Below, piece after piece: positions 24,056 through 35,819 of a DNA stretch of 64,000 bases. This DNA is from Phallus indusiatus (lineage: Eukaryota; Basidiomycota; Agaricomycetes; Phallales; Phallaceae), in NCBI GenBank assembly GCA_027605045.1, contig JAQFWX010000006.1, positions 1,116,001 to 1,180,000 on the forward strand, read 5' to 3'. Positions within the stretch are counted from its first letter, which is position 1, and each line of letters begins with the position of its first letter. The notes below the pieces were generated by a model. It ran no database searches. It saw only the letters and a list, made by a program, of their open reading frames with translations, and was not told the DNA's origin. The translations under genes were made by a program, and so were the position numbers.

Positions 24056-24939
24056 AAGTGATTTGTATTGAAATTTAAAGCGATTTTGATTGCTGATCTT
24101 GTTGTCGACGCAGATGCAGGTATTTTTGTTCCGGGGACTTTGCAGAGAAATAAAGAGGATACAAGTCTAACCTGGATGGTAGCGGGAGGAGAGGAGATAA
24201 ACGATTGAGGTGCCGTCTTCAGGAATTTCCGGTGTGATCTCTGACGTTAACCATCCTCAAACTAGCTTGGATCCGATGCATCCACATCATATTGTATCCC
24301 AAAGGTACCTCTATCCCTTCCTCCCCGCCTACCTCTACATCAAGCCTCTTCGCAGTTCTCCCACCACTTTTACCCCCTTACCCCAAAAACAGAGAGACCG
24401 TTCCCTCTTGCGCCTCTATGTATATAAAAGACGAGTCGTTTTGACTCAAATAGATCATCGTTTTACGCCCCATTTCTACTTCTTACGACTGTCACGATTT
24501 GAAACTGAAAACCTTTATATTCATCCCTTACTCGTTACCCAAACCACTGAACAATTTTGTAAAATCTAAGGGTAGTCAAAAAATTGGAATAGATTGTTGG
24601 CGTATATTCAAGTGGTGACGATAGATGAAGGTGAAGGAGTGTTGACCATATGTAAGGGTACTGAAGCCCGTCCAAATTAAGAATACATATGACGGGAACG
24701 TCGGCGCGGTACGTATGTGCATGCATAACCCAAATCCGAGCCGGCACGGCGGTATTTGGCCTCAACAACGATATCTGCATTAGATTCGGGTGGATCAACT
24801 AGCGATGTTCGCCTTTTTCGAAGTTTACGCCTACTGGAACCAGGGGTGCCGGTGATCGACCAGGTCGACAGAGAGCGTGACAGGAACTCAGTTGAAGCAG
24901 CGGTGATAGCGGTGGGGCATTAGCAGCGCCCTAACATCT
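24056..24939. other. Intergenic region between copy C and Ser/Pro-rich copy 2
   Basis: No gene is seen. 24560-24760 aligns with 35520-35830, the 3' flank of Ser/Pro-rich copy 3. A promoter-like TATATAAAAG is at 24420-24429 but no supported gene follows it. Confidence 0.4.
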
Positions 24940-26345
24940 TTATTTTGCAGAATATCTACCTGTCGGAGACATATTCTTTGTCTGTTTTAGTATCGGAGTC
25001 GACTTGATAATGGTAGATGCACTAACAGTGGAAGCTAGAGCAGGTGTGGTCGTCGTTTTTTCAGATGTTGGAGACGGTAAAACAGACAGACTAACCCTCC
25101 GACCTCTCAAGATACCTTTCTTTGGTGGTGGAGCGAGTTTGGAACTGGACAGTGCAGAAGCAGGTCTTGCCATTTCCAATGGCGACAACGATGACATTAT
25201 AACAGACGACGCACCCACACCCGTACCCACACCACCACCATCACTGACATTCGCTCCACTCCCACTAACACCACCAGACGCTGTTGCCGAACCTGATGAT
25301 AATCCTTTACCAGCATTGCCGTTGAAGAAAGCTTCTGCCTGAACACGCCGCATCTCATCCGCAACTTGAAGAGCTAAAGTCGCAAGACCCGAGTTACGTC
25401 CGTTCCACTCTTCTATACCCAACGATTTCGCTTCTTCAGCAGACATTAACGTGACCATATTGAATAGAGGCTCATCACCTGACGATGCTGTTAGAGGACG
25501 AGTATGGATGCGAGGTCGTTTCATCCAGCCGCCACTACTACCGTAATGATTACCACTGCTAGCACTAGAAGGGGACTCGTGACTATGCCAGGGTTCATTA
25601 TGTTCGCGCCTGACATCGACGGTGACGTTGAGTTGACACTGCATGCTTCTATGACGTTGTGGTGCTTTTTTTCGGAGAAAGTTTCTGCCGCGGTGGGTTT
25701 GAGCTTTAGGTAGGCTGCAGGCTAGGTCTAGAGGAAGGCTTCTTTTTAAGACTAATTTTGCAACAACACCATCAGAACTCGAAGGGAACGACGCCGCGGA
25801 AACTGTGCTAGTCGCTACGTCCGAACCAGGAGAAGAAGACGGCGAAAGCAAGGGACGCAGTCTGCTAGATGACGACAGCGACAACGGAGATAGCACAAGA
25901 GTACGAGGCAATGGAGGTTACAATACGGACGATCTTGGCGTTGTTGACAAAAATCCTGGCGAAAGAAGCACAGGTACAAGACTTGAAGACAGTGGTATAT
26001 CCACACCTGTATGACGATCAGTAACGCTAACACTATTCGCTGCAACCGTAACTGGGCCGGGATCAAGAGCGGGAGGCGCAAGAGATATACACTACAAGCA
26101 ACCATCACACTCGAAGACACTCTCGCCATCGTCGTCTGCACCTTCAGCATCAGCAACATCCCCGCTATCCATCGCATGAACCTGCATGACTCACAGTATG
26201 ACCGCAACCAGCGATTCGTCTAGCTGTCCGCAAGACATGTCTAGCATTATCACGATTCACCGAGCTCTCCTCCCTCATCAACGTTTTTCTCGCTGACGAC
26301 GCTTCCTTCTTCTTCGTCAATCTTCGCAAGCCTCGTGGTGTAACC
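24940..26345 (-). pseudogene. Ser/Pro-rich gene of unknown function, copy 2 (longest)
   Basis: This is the best preserved of three copies. From the 5' side it has RRERVTPRGLRRLTKKKEAS (about 26350-26290), then a Ser/Asp-rich part with a frameshift near 26175 and stops near 26100 and 25920. Below that is one open stretch, 25911-24940, of 323 residues: Ser/Pro-rich, then a conserved block GGWMKRPRIHTRPLTASSGD and SAEEAKSLGIEEWNGRNSG, then ALQVADEMRRVQAEAF, a Gly/Ser-rich linker and a basic end with PPKKGILRGRRVS. The conserved block is also in copy 3, so it was probably under selection. The basic low-complexity composition suggests a nuclear or disordered regulator, but that is a guess. I do not recognise the family. 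Confidence 0.45.
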
Positions 26346-26639
26346 CGTTCACGTCGGGTATCGTAAACTGGAAAAGATGGGGAGAGGAGGTAATGGTGTT
26401 AATAGATGTTCCAAATCTTTATCCGATGAGTGTGAATATCATCGTTATGTAAACGGGTCCGACATTGGAGTTAAATTCGCTGCGCCAGGAGGAAGAAGCT
26501 GGAGAAAAAAGAGATGATGGGGTAAAGGCTGAGAGATTCTAGTTGCGGTTGCGGTTGTAGAGATGGACTGAACAATTTCGACAAGAACGCAGACCTTGCA
26601 AGCGTACCCTCACTTTCTCCTCCTCAGTCGTCTCGCTCG

Positions 26640-27120
26640 TTGGACGTTCACGGTATACTGTTGACTGTGCTGTGACTGTGACTGTGACTCTACGTGACGC
26701 TCAATGCATCCTCCGAGTCGGTTTTTATCAACTGGAGCACTTGCGCAAAGGACGGCCGCACCTCCGTTACAGACTCATCTCCCAAAATATAGGACTTTCT
26801 GTGAGGTTGCAAAATTGCATTGCTCAGGCGAACCGAGGCTCGGAAACATTCCGAGTTTAGGTCGACAGGATCTCCCGCTCCCACCTACCAGTGTAAGACC
26901 CAAACTGCGTTCCAAATCACACATTCCTCTTCCGGATCCGACATCATCCATTCCGTCCCCTGTTTTGCCCATTCCAAAACATGTCAAGGAAGCCAAGTTG
27001 GAGAGACACACGACTTTGAGACAATGGACATGGACATGACGGACCGTCCCCCTTCCAATTGTAGTTACCAACTCTTCTCCATCCCAAACACGCTATCCGA
27101 CTACCTCGTCAGCTAAAAAA
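26640..27120 (+). pseudogene. Gene fragment X, copy 3
   Basis: The same order of segments as the other X copies is present: SVRPKLRSKSHIPLPD (about 26890-26940), KHVKEAKLERHT (about 26975-27015), and MDMDMTDRPP in a different frame (about 27024-27053). The frame is broken between the last two. The copy ends near 27115, before the MVTVxVAA part, and DUF6535-like DNA follows within about 75 bp. A (CTGTGA)n stretch lies at its upstream side (26655-26695). Confidence 0.4.
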
Positions 27121-27189
27121 TGACCACTATTGAATGCACACATGGTCTGTGGGCTAACTTAGTCGCTTTTTCTAAGTAGTAATGAACGG

Positions 27190-27415
27190 TTGCGTAAGAA
27201 CAGAGAACAGTTCAACGACAAGATAGAAAAATTGGTAGATCTCTTCCGAGATCCCCTTAGTCAGTTCCTCTTTTTTTTGTAGGAGATGAAAAATATCTGA
27301 CAGATTTATTTTCAGGGACTGTGTCCAAGCTGAATACAGGTTCGGTAATGTCTAATCCGAATCATACACGATGAAACATGCCAGGACGAAAGAGACTTTT
27401 TTGGGTTGACTAAGT
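27190..27415 (+). pseudogene. DUF6535 fragment, fifth copy (exon 1 end and exon 2)
   Basis: 27220-27270 matches the end of DUF6535 exon 1 (KLVDLFRD versus LVGLFREFLG in the other copies). An intron-like segment follows, and 27315-27410 matches exon 2, up to the basic patch (PGRKRLFWV versus SGRKRLFGL). Nothing of exons 3-5 is recognisable downstream. It is the remnant of another array unit lying between fragment X copies 3 and 4. Confidence 0.6.
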
Positions 27416-29339
27416 TGTGCGTTCTACAACTTTATATATTCGCCTTCCTTGAAATTTTACATTAGCGAGCCTGCGAGATGGCTACGAGAGATAATGTTTC
27501 GAATGAACATTACCTCAATCATACTCCTACACATCCAGGTACTACGATTTTAGAGTGATTTCGGTCTATCCGATTTGTTATAACCCGCGGATTATTGCTG
27601 ATCTCTTCGAGCCCTATCAAACGGAGAACCACGCCATTCGTGCTGCCGCTACCCAGTTGATCGAATTCTCCTGCGGATTTCTATTTGTAGTGCGTTAGTC
27701 TCTGTATTGAAAGCATCATGTAAGACGATCGAATTGACTTGCTAATTAGTTGGATTTGAGTTGGATCCGAAGATTTTCTACCAGCCACCCGATCACAAAT
27801 GATCATGCACGAGAAATTGGAATTATCGGTGTTCCAAAATATGATGCATATATATGATGATTTGCTGAGTTTTCCAATTGTGATTCATTTAAACTTGGCG
27901 TTTTACCTGTCTATTGTACACATGGAATTCTGAATATCAATTGGTACGCAATATTCCGACACGTTGAACAAACCCCTGATCAAGTACATACTTAGCTCGC
28001 ACAAAACCCTTCTTCAAACCCGCTTTTGAAAGGAACGATTTCCACGGAAACAATTTCTCTCGTGCAGGTTTGATTGGTCGAACTAGGAAACGGTAGAGTA
28101 CCTTTACAATATGCGCCTGCACCTTTTGTTGATGTTTTCCTCACACGCAACGAACACACCTTAGGAGAAATACAGTTAGATTTTTACTGCCAACTAGCAC
28201 TGGCGGTAATGATGAAAAGCGCGGAAAGTCCGAGCGTCGCTATATTGGGATGGCCTTCAAATGTGCCTTACCTAATTCCTACTTTGATGCGATAAATTCT
28301 CCACTGTCCGTCCAAATAACATCTGAAATCGAGCTCCGTCGTATATTCAGGTTCTAAGAGATGATTCAATGTTGCTTGCCGTATCAGGTTCGAGTCCTCG
28401 TAACAACCTAAAATAATTCATACACATCTAACAGGGACTAAATGAGCGACAGACCCAAGATTTTCACGATGGTGTTGCTATATATCTAAACGTGAACGAT
28501 TTCGTTTCGGTCGCTGAGCGCCCATCACCTGTCGAGCCAATAAAGAACAACACCCCATTACTCAAACATGGATCAAAGCCGAAGCGGTTCTCCTAATAAT
28601 CGTTTAGTTAAACTAAGATAAACAGCCGAGAATTTTTTCGAGGAGTGATCATCCTTCATCTCCGGTGAAAAAAAGTGGTAACTGGTCCATTGTGAAGACT
28701 CATTCGCGCGGTTTTCGTACATCCGGATAAACATTACAGAGTCATAGTGCTTCCTCACGAATTGCAAGACTGACCAGTACCTTTCAGAATGGCGTTATTT
28801 AACCGTTAAAATGCGAGGTCAACTTCATCAATTCTAGTCGTTCAGGTTCGGAGCAGTAGAAACGAATCTAAGGTATGACTAGTATGACTACTAGTCACGC
28901 TGACAGGAGGCTCAAACAGACTGAGAAACCTGGACGACGCGACTTTTCCGATTCTTTTCTTACTCCTGTCATTATCAAAGGCCCTAAGTCTGTATTCGTT
29001 CGTGAGTATGCAGTTCAATCCAACCGTACCATTTATCTGATGATGCCCGAGGAAACCATGGAGTATTAATGCACGTTCGAAGCAAGTTCGCAGTACTATC
29101 GCGATGGGTTTAAGGAGAAAAACTCGACAATAGACTTTTGGGGCCGACGCAAGAGCCAGAGTAGTGAAAACAGCATAATGTGTGTAATATTGTTTTCTAC
29201 CACGTGAATAATTATTCATAAATGTGTTCTGTTCGAATACTGTAGTAGCAATCGTACTCAGCTGGAAGATCCTTTCAAATCACGAGCTTCCCGGGGACGA
29301 GAGCCATACGGTTCTTCCCACCAGCTTAAAACACAACTA
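27416..29339. other. Long intergenic stretch without a supported gene
   Basis: About 1.9 kb. Open frames here are short (under 130 codons), lack splice-consistent extensions and resemble nothing I know. 28875-29069 (64 codons, plus strand) is the least unlikely. It may be single-copy DNA brought in when the array was rearranged. Confidence 0.35.
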
Positions 29340-30190
29340 AAAACATGCATTTCCGAGGTGAACTAAGGCTCAGAAACATTCTAAATTCAAGTTAGGTAGC
29401 TATCCAGGATCTATTGTTCCCACATCTCCAGCACCCGTAATACGCAAACCGCGCTCTAGATCACTCATTCTTATTCCAACATCGTCTACTCCATCTCCCG
29501 TCCCGCTTGTTCAACGATATGCCAAAGGAGCTAGCGAAGTTCCAGAGGCGCACGACCTTGGAGCGATGGACATGGGTATGACGAACTGTCCTCCTTCACC
29601 TGAACACGCCATTCAACTACTCCGTCAACTGAAGAAACCTGTGACTACCGTCATGTAGCTGCTCTCGAGATGTATCGAAAAGCCGAGTATGGAAAAGGTG
29701 CGTTCAGTCTCTTTGTATATATATTCTCGTCAACAATATTGATTCCCGTCTTCAGAATGCTTTAGGCGGCATGTTCATCAACAGCCCAATCACACACAAA
29801 TCGCCTTCCTCGCGAGCTGGAACTCCTTATTCACGTTGCAGCTTCTGCATTCTCACATCGTTGCTGTCTACTTTCGCGCACCCACCGACGGAGGTGGTGG
29901 CGGCGCACTGAGCCAACCTTTCTCCTCTACCAACATCAGAATCATTTACCCAAAGATCACTTCATCTTCGTCGTCCTTGCTGAAGCTTTCAATCGCACCT
30001 CTATCCCTCATACATTCCCACTTCGTCTCGCCTGCCTTTACATCAAAGGACTGCGAAGAGGCTTTGAATTCGCAGTCCTTTCCCACCAATCCAGTCCTCA
30101 TTATTAACGCTCTCATACCCAACGTGGGGTATCGAATTTGCGGAGCACTTAGTTATACAGATATAAAGGAAGAAATTACCAGACAATAGC
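29340..30190 (+). pseudogene. Gene fragment X, copy 4
   Basis: This copy shows the ancestral frame best. TSPAPVIRKPRSRS (about 29420-29462), the Pro/Ser linker, KGASEVPEAHD, LGAMDMGMTNCPP and PEHAIQLLRQLKKP are all in one frame, ending at a TAG near 29655. The MVTVxVAA segment of copies 1 and 2 is lost after it. A possible intron before 29757 and the downstream segment to about 30100 align with copies 1 and 2. Function is unknown. Confidence 0.4.
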
Positions 30191-31183
30191 GGATTGCGAA
30201 ATCGCCGGCATAAAAGGCTATTGGCGCAAAATGTAACCATTATTTGCTGAAGAAATGTTTATTTATAATTCATGCTTAACGTCATTGGACCAAGGAAATT
30301 TTTCTGAGCGGCGTAATAGGTGCTACAAGCGGATTAGCGCTGATTTTTGAGTGCCAGTAACACCCTTCTCTTCTCTTCAGGCCCAGGCCGCAGAAAAGAT
30401 AGCGCCAGGTGAGATAAGACTGTAAGCGCAATTTATTTACGAGAAATACAGCGGACAACACAATGCATGCTGGTCATTCGCGTCGATGTTCAAGGCAATA
30501 GATTTGCCATCGGCACTAGTAGCGCTTGCGTTCCACTCCGCTAGCAGCGTTATTGACGATATCTACGACTTTGAACATCAACATTTCGAAAGGACGAGAT
30601 GTAATTTCACCAACTGCCACATATTTTGGGAATCTTGGTATTTCTTCCGGATTATTTAAGGTTAAATGTAACGTTGCAGAGCTCGAAGTCGGGTGTATCA
30701 CCGGTGTGTCACAGTAGATCTTACCATTACGGCAGTACTCACAAGAAAATTCACCGGAAAGGACAGGTAAAACGATATAGATTCCGTAACAATTTGAGTG
30801 CTGACGTTCAACTATTCACTAAACCTCTGAAGAACATAAATCAGGCAAATTAGATTGTGCCTTCCTGCAGTAACCCGTGCCAAAATCTAAAGTCCTGTCT
30901 TTGTGGTGAAATAAACTGAACGTACACAGTCTAGAGCAAGTCCATTATTACGGGAATAGAAACGTCTTTCATCCAATTGGATTGCTTGTTTGAAAATTCA
31001 CAGAGCCGTCATCTGCTTTTGAATTGCCACGCACATGTTGCCAAAACACGAGGCGACCGTGACATTTGACAAGATGCGTAGTATTTACTGATCGGTATCG
31101 GTTTGATAATTATCTGTGGCAACGTTATCAGCATCCCCAACATTTCAATCTAAAATCATATATCACAAGTGAACCTCTCCTAT
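30191..31183. promoter_or_regulatory. Upstream region of DUF6535 copy D
   Basis: No gene is seen. 30190-30540 aligns with 19010-19380. 30950-31183 aligns with the DNA just upstream of copies B and C, and probably includes promoter and leader. Confidence 0.4.
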
Positions 31184-34100
31184 ATGTCTGAAACAGCTGG
31201 TTTGAACGAGATAGAATTACGTGCCCTTAGCAGTGACAGCCTTCCAAGGGTCGAGCCTCAAAACGAGTTGGAACCTGAAGCTCAAGGTGATGAAATATCT
31301 AGGGGCACCAAATCGGTTAAGCTCCCACAAGACGATCCGGATGCATATGGTAATGATAATGGTTATTCGAACAATGACCATGACCAACTTGAAGGAACCG
31401 ATGCGCCCATTCAAACCGACAGTTCCAAGCCACCACGGACAAACGATAACCCAGCCTCCTTGAACGAGAAGAAAAGCGAACACTCTCACTCTGATGGTCA
31501 GGCTCCTGATGGCGTACCAATGAATCGCGGACGGACCGAGGAGACCATGGAAGAGTTGGCAGGCCTTTTTCGCGAGATTCTTGGTCAGCTGCTCGTTTTG
31601 TGGGTTAAATGACAATATCTCCGGTGCTGATACTACGTTTCATGTGTAGAGGCTGTATCCAATCCGGGTCCAGAAACGTCCAATAACAATCCAAATCCTC
31701 CTTACATTCAACGAAACAAGCCAGGACGCAAGAGACTTTTCGGGTTGAAAAAAGGATTATCGCCAGAGAGTGGTTGTGAGTGTTGTTTTAAGTAACTCGA
31801 TCTCGTCCGCACACTTTTAACGTCTCGCCACATAAGCGAACAATCGATATGACTACGAGCAGAAATATCCACGGGATCGATTTGGAGAAGAGACAGCGCC
31901 AAACGCTCGGATTTGGTTGACCTACCTTGACGAAGCTGAGGCATTTGATCGCGAGAGAGTAGAAGGGTGGAAAGAGACGGTTGATGTTCTCCTAGTTTTT
32001 GTAGGCGAAAGTTTGTTTCTTATTATACTTTTCAAGACTTATATCTCATGTTAGGCTGGTCTCTTCTCCGGCGTTATAACGACATTCATCTCACAGGCTT
32101 CTGCAAGCCTTCGGCAAGATAATACACAGGTTACCGCGTCGCTACAATTCGAAACGGTCCAAATACTCAGGGCACAGTTCAGTGGGCTACCGATAAGCAA
32201 TGTACCCTCCTCAACGATAACCCCTAGTTCACCATTCGCACCGTCAACAAACGCATCTTTGGTGAACGGTCTATGGTTCACCAGTCTGGCGATTACGCTA
32301 TCTGCAGCACTGTTTGCTGTTCTCGCCAAGCAATGGTTGTATTACTACATGGCTTCAATTTCTGGAACGCCAAATCAAAAAGTAAGAGCCAGGCAATTGC
32401 GGTTCAATGGATTTGAAGAGTGGAAAGTCGCAGCCATTGTTGACCTCCTCCCCATTCTCCTTCATCTTGCTGTCGGACTGTTCCTCATTGGGATTATGAT
32501 CCTGTTGTTTCCACTGGATGCTCATATTGCTTGGACCATTGTCGCGATCACGGGAATTACTTTTACTTTATATTTCATCTCGGTGATATTGCCCATTTGG
32601 TATCCGGAATGCCCATATACCACCTCGTTGACGATTTACGCCGGAATCCTTTTTTTCGTTCTGCGAGAAATTCTTCGTTGGGCTAGCATGATCTTGGATA
32701 AAAGCTCTCGGGCTGTTTGGGAAAAAGCGAATTTCCAAGCTCGGCGTACAATTCAGCATCTCATTCGGTACACCCTGGGTGTATTCCGATGCCTTTTCAT
32801 GTTCATGTCGAAGTTGGCTGGTGACATTTGTCGCGGTCTTGGAAGACATCTGCCTAGAATATTCTCTGGGGAATTCCCGAAATTCACAAAGTGGAGAGAA
32901 GAGAATATAAAGCAAGCTGTCTCAAATGCGGCTTTTCTCGATTGCCAGGCGGTTAAATGGCTTCACACGGCCTCGGCTGATAGGAGTGTTCATCGGATTA
33001 TTGCTCGCTCTGTAGCTGTTCACCCAACTATCGCTGAACACTTCAAAGAGGCTAGTGGTGCACTCTCTCATACTCTTGAGGTCAGCGAGACAAATGTCCA
33101 GGATTTGCGTTATGGGCTTTGTCTGGATCTCTTAAATAGTGACAATTATCACTGGGGTCTATTCAATTGTATCTCCGATCATGTGGCCGGAAGTGAGCTG
33201 GGGGAAGGAGAGTGTAAAACCTATCTTCGCCTTCCGCTGGGCTATTGGGGTATCGCGCGGGAATTCCCGAGACCCAGATCCGGTGATCTATCCCTCGATC
33301 ATTTAATCGCCGGCGGTGATTCTGTCAAGCTCCCGCTAGTCATGTGGTGCTGCCTCATAAAACAGATGTCACAGAGGCCATGGATTCGTCATGATCGTAC
33401 AATGGCTGCGCATATACTCAAGTCCCAAGGGTGGTGTTCAAATCTCTTCCGTTTGAGTGTTGATCCCACTCGTCAACTCGTAGATGGTGCGTGGTTAGTA
33501 TCCTTCGGTAATGGCAAGTTGGGATGGTGGAAATTTGAATACCTCTTTGATTTCTTCAAACTTGGCAAACCTGACTTTTCCTCGGAAACCAAATCCTATG
33601 CAACACGCTATCGTCTCCTTATCACCATCTACCTCCAACTTACCTCCAATCATCCGTTTATTACCAACAAAGGAGAGAGACAGAAGTCATTGGAATATCT
33701 GTTCTACAACTTTTGGTCGTACTATCTTTCCTCTTCTGTACCTGGGACACCCGACAACCGCTTCACTTTCTTCAAAGACACTCTCTGCACAGACTCATTC
33801 TGGTCCGAGTCTATGACGGATTACGCCAGATTTAGAGCAGCGGAGAGCCTGCGCGAGATTAGCACCAAAGACGCTGCCTCATTTCCTTGTACGGATTATC
33901 ATGAGCTGTCTTTCATTTATCAATGGTGTTCACGAGATCTCGACCCAAGACTATCAAAATACACATCGCCCATTTTCTCTATCTTGCTCTTGTCACGGAA
34001 CCGCCACCATTTATTGAAAATCATCTCGAATGACCCCGAAGCCACGTCTCATTTATCAACATGTCTTCGAAACCTGGGGAATTGTCACCATCCGAACGCA

Positions 34101-34977
34101 GAAGGCCGAGTCATATACCCACTCTTAATGGACCTCCTCAAGTCTGTGAAGATGCCTCTGTTTATTACTCATTTCTACAACTCGTTCGTGCTCGTCCGGT
34201 TATGGGAACTGATTTTGAAGTTCGAACAGGATCCGAAACAATTTTTCCTCCTTGTGAAATCGAAACTTGACAGAGAACAGTTGAATGAGCTGTTTACTGC
34301 TATTGATGAGTGCGGAAACAGGCTACACGGGGATTTGTAAGCGAAGGCTATATGCGCCGTTCCTTACGGCTAGGCGACTTCGAGGTACAAATAGGCTATA
34401 TTTTCTATTTTTCACTTTTATTTCCCTTTCGTCTCACTTTATTTTGAAATTTACAATTCCTATTTTTACCTTTCCAATCACCTTTTAGTTCCATTTTCCT
34501 GGAACATATATTTACAAACTGTATATATAAAAAACTACCTTTTGGACAAGAATAACAACGACTTTTATGCCCCCATCATGATTTCCCTCTGAGCACACAA
34601 CACTGGTTCCCTTACCTTCCCTGCCTACCTCCTGACGGCGCACATCACTATGAAAGACCGACTCAACTCGACAAACTTGAACAATCTCTCGGAAGGCTTT
34701 TATCGTCGGTTGCGTGCGTCTTTATTCGTATTTGGACAAATCATAGGTCAGTCCGAGGAACCATCTCGGCCCTCAGATGCAATGCTGGACAAAGATCATG
34801 ACAATGAAGAGCGTGCACAGGTGCCTGGTCCGAATCAGGTATTTCTTCCCAATGGTTTATTATCACCATATTGTATGCTAAGAGATAATATGTACACAGC
34901 GGCAATTCTTTCGCTCCATAGCTAATTGTACGAAAAATGCGTTCGGATACGTGTGGTCGAAGCCATTCGCCAAATAA
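31184..34977 (+). pseudogene. DUF6535-family membrane protein, copy D (split by LTR)
   Basis: Exons by comparison with B are 31184-31583, 31650-31775, 31837-32000, 32055-34303 then 34652-34838, and 34900-34977. A 344-bp LTR-like element with its target duplication (34304-34651) interrupts exon 4. Leaving it and one CTAT out gives 2436 bp for exon 4, an exact multiple of 3, so the gene was intact until the insertion. As it stands the frame ends at a TAA at 34338-34340, inside the element, after 12 foreign codons. The start is the ATG at 31184, matching MSETA of copy B; an upstream GTG in frame is not needed. DUF6535 features are as in copy B, and the last exon encodes the same basic tail (FGYVWSKPFAK). 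No other stop or frameshift is seen. Confidence 0.75.
34304..34647 (-). mobile_element. Solo-LTR-like element (family 2), copy 2
   Basis: The ends are TGATGAG...CACATCA, with TG...CA and short inverted ends. It is flanked by CTAT (34300-34303 and 34648-34651). It is reverse-complement related to the element nested at 23164-23476. It contains a pyrimidine-rich middle and TATATAAAAAAC (34524-34535), which could be an LTR promoter on the plus strand. No retroelement internal region remains. Confidence 0.75.
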
Positions 34978-35819
34978 TAAATACTAGTCGTGAATTGGGG
35001 TGCGCGTATAAATCTCCAGTGAGGTATGGAGAGCTCAGAGTCGCGTCAAACATACATGTAGTTCAAAAACACTGCGGTATAGGATGACTGAATTTGTTAT
35101 TTGTACTGTGTATCTGTAACATATGCCTGATTTCGAATACTGACGATAAGAATTAATCCTTTCGTTCCAGCGTGTGTACTAAGAGTGATAAAAATCCCTG
35201 AAATCTATTGAGAAAGTTGGAAACTCGGAATAGAGATTCACATTTCACTCGGACATCATGATAATTGTAAACACAATTGATTACCACAGCTAGCTTTTAT
35301 CAGGATACATACATGTATGAGAATGAAAAATATAATTGAATGAATTATGAGAGACCGAATCAGAAAACAAGAAACAAAGAGTGAAATCGAGAAATAAAGA
35401 ATAGCTGTCACTGAAATCAAAAGATAACAAGCATATATGTACAACAAATGGAAACAAACGAACAAACGCACATATATGAGTCCGAGATAGCATGGTCGAA
35501 CAAGGACAGAACATGTTTTTAAAAATCCAATCCAAAAAAAAGAATTGGGTAGATTGTCGGCGTAAATTCAAGTGGTGATGAGAGACGAATATGAAGGAGT
35601 GTTGCGTTGATCGGAACGACTATAACGTTGAACCAAAGAAAGTAATCGGGGAAATTAGAATTGAATTGCAGAAATGCAAAACAGTGGATGAAAGAACGTG
35701 GAGATGGAGAATTCATGGCATTTTGGAGGGTATCGGTGCCCGTCCAGATTGAGAATATAGCGGGTACATGCGTACATGCATAAGCCAGAATATAACCTGG
35801 CGGTATTTGGCACCGAAGG
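34978..35819. other. 3' flank of copy D and of Ser/Pro-rich copy 3
   Basis: This aligns with 15194-15690 (flank of copy B) in its first half and with 24560-24760 in its second half. No gene is seen. Confidence 0.45.

Noticed and set aside
24210..24569. 119-codon plus-strand frame after a TATA-like box
   Set aside because: Composition is Thr/Pro/Ser/His noise, no homologous frame in the sister intergenic regions, no splice-consistent extension.
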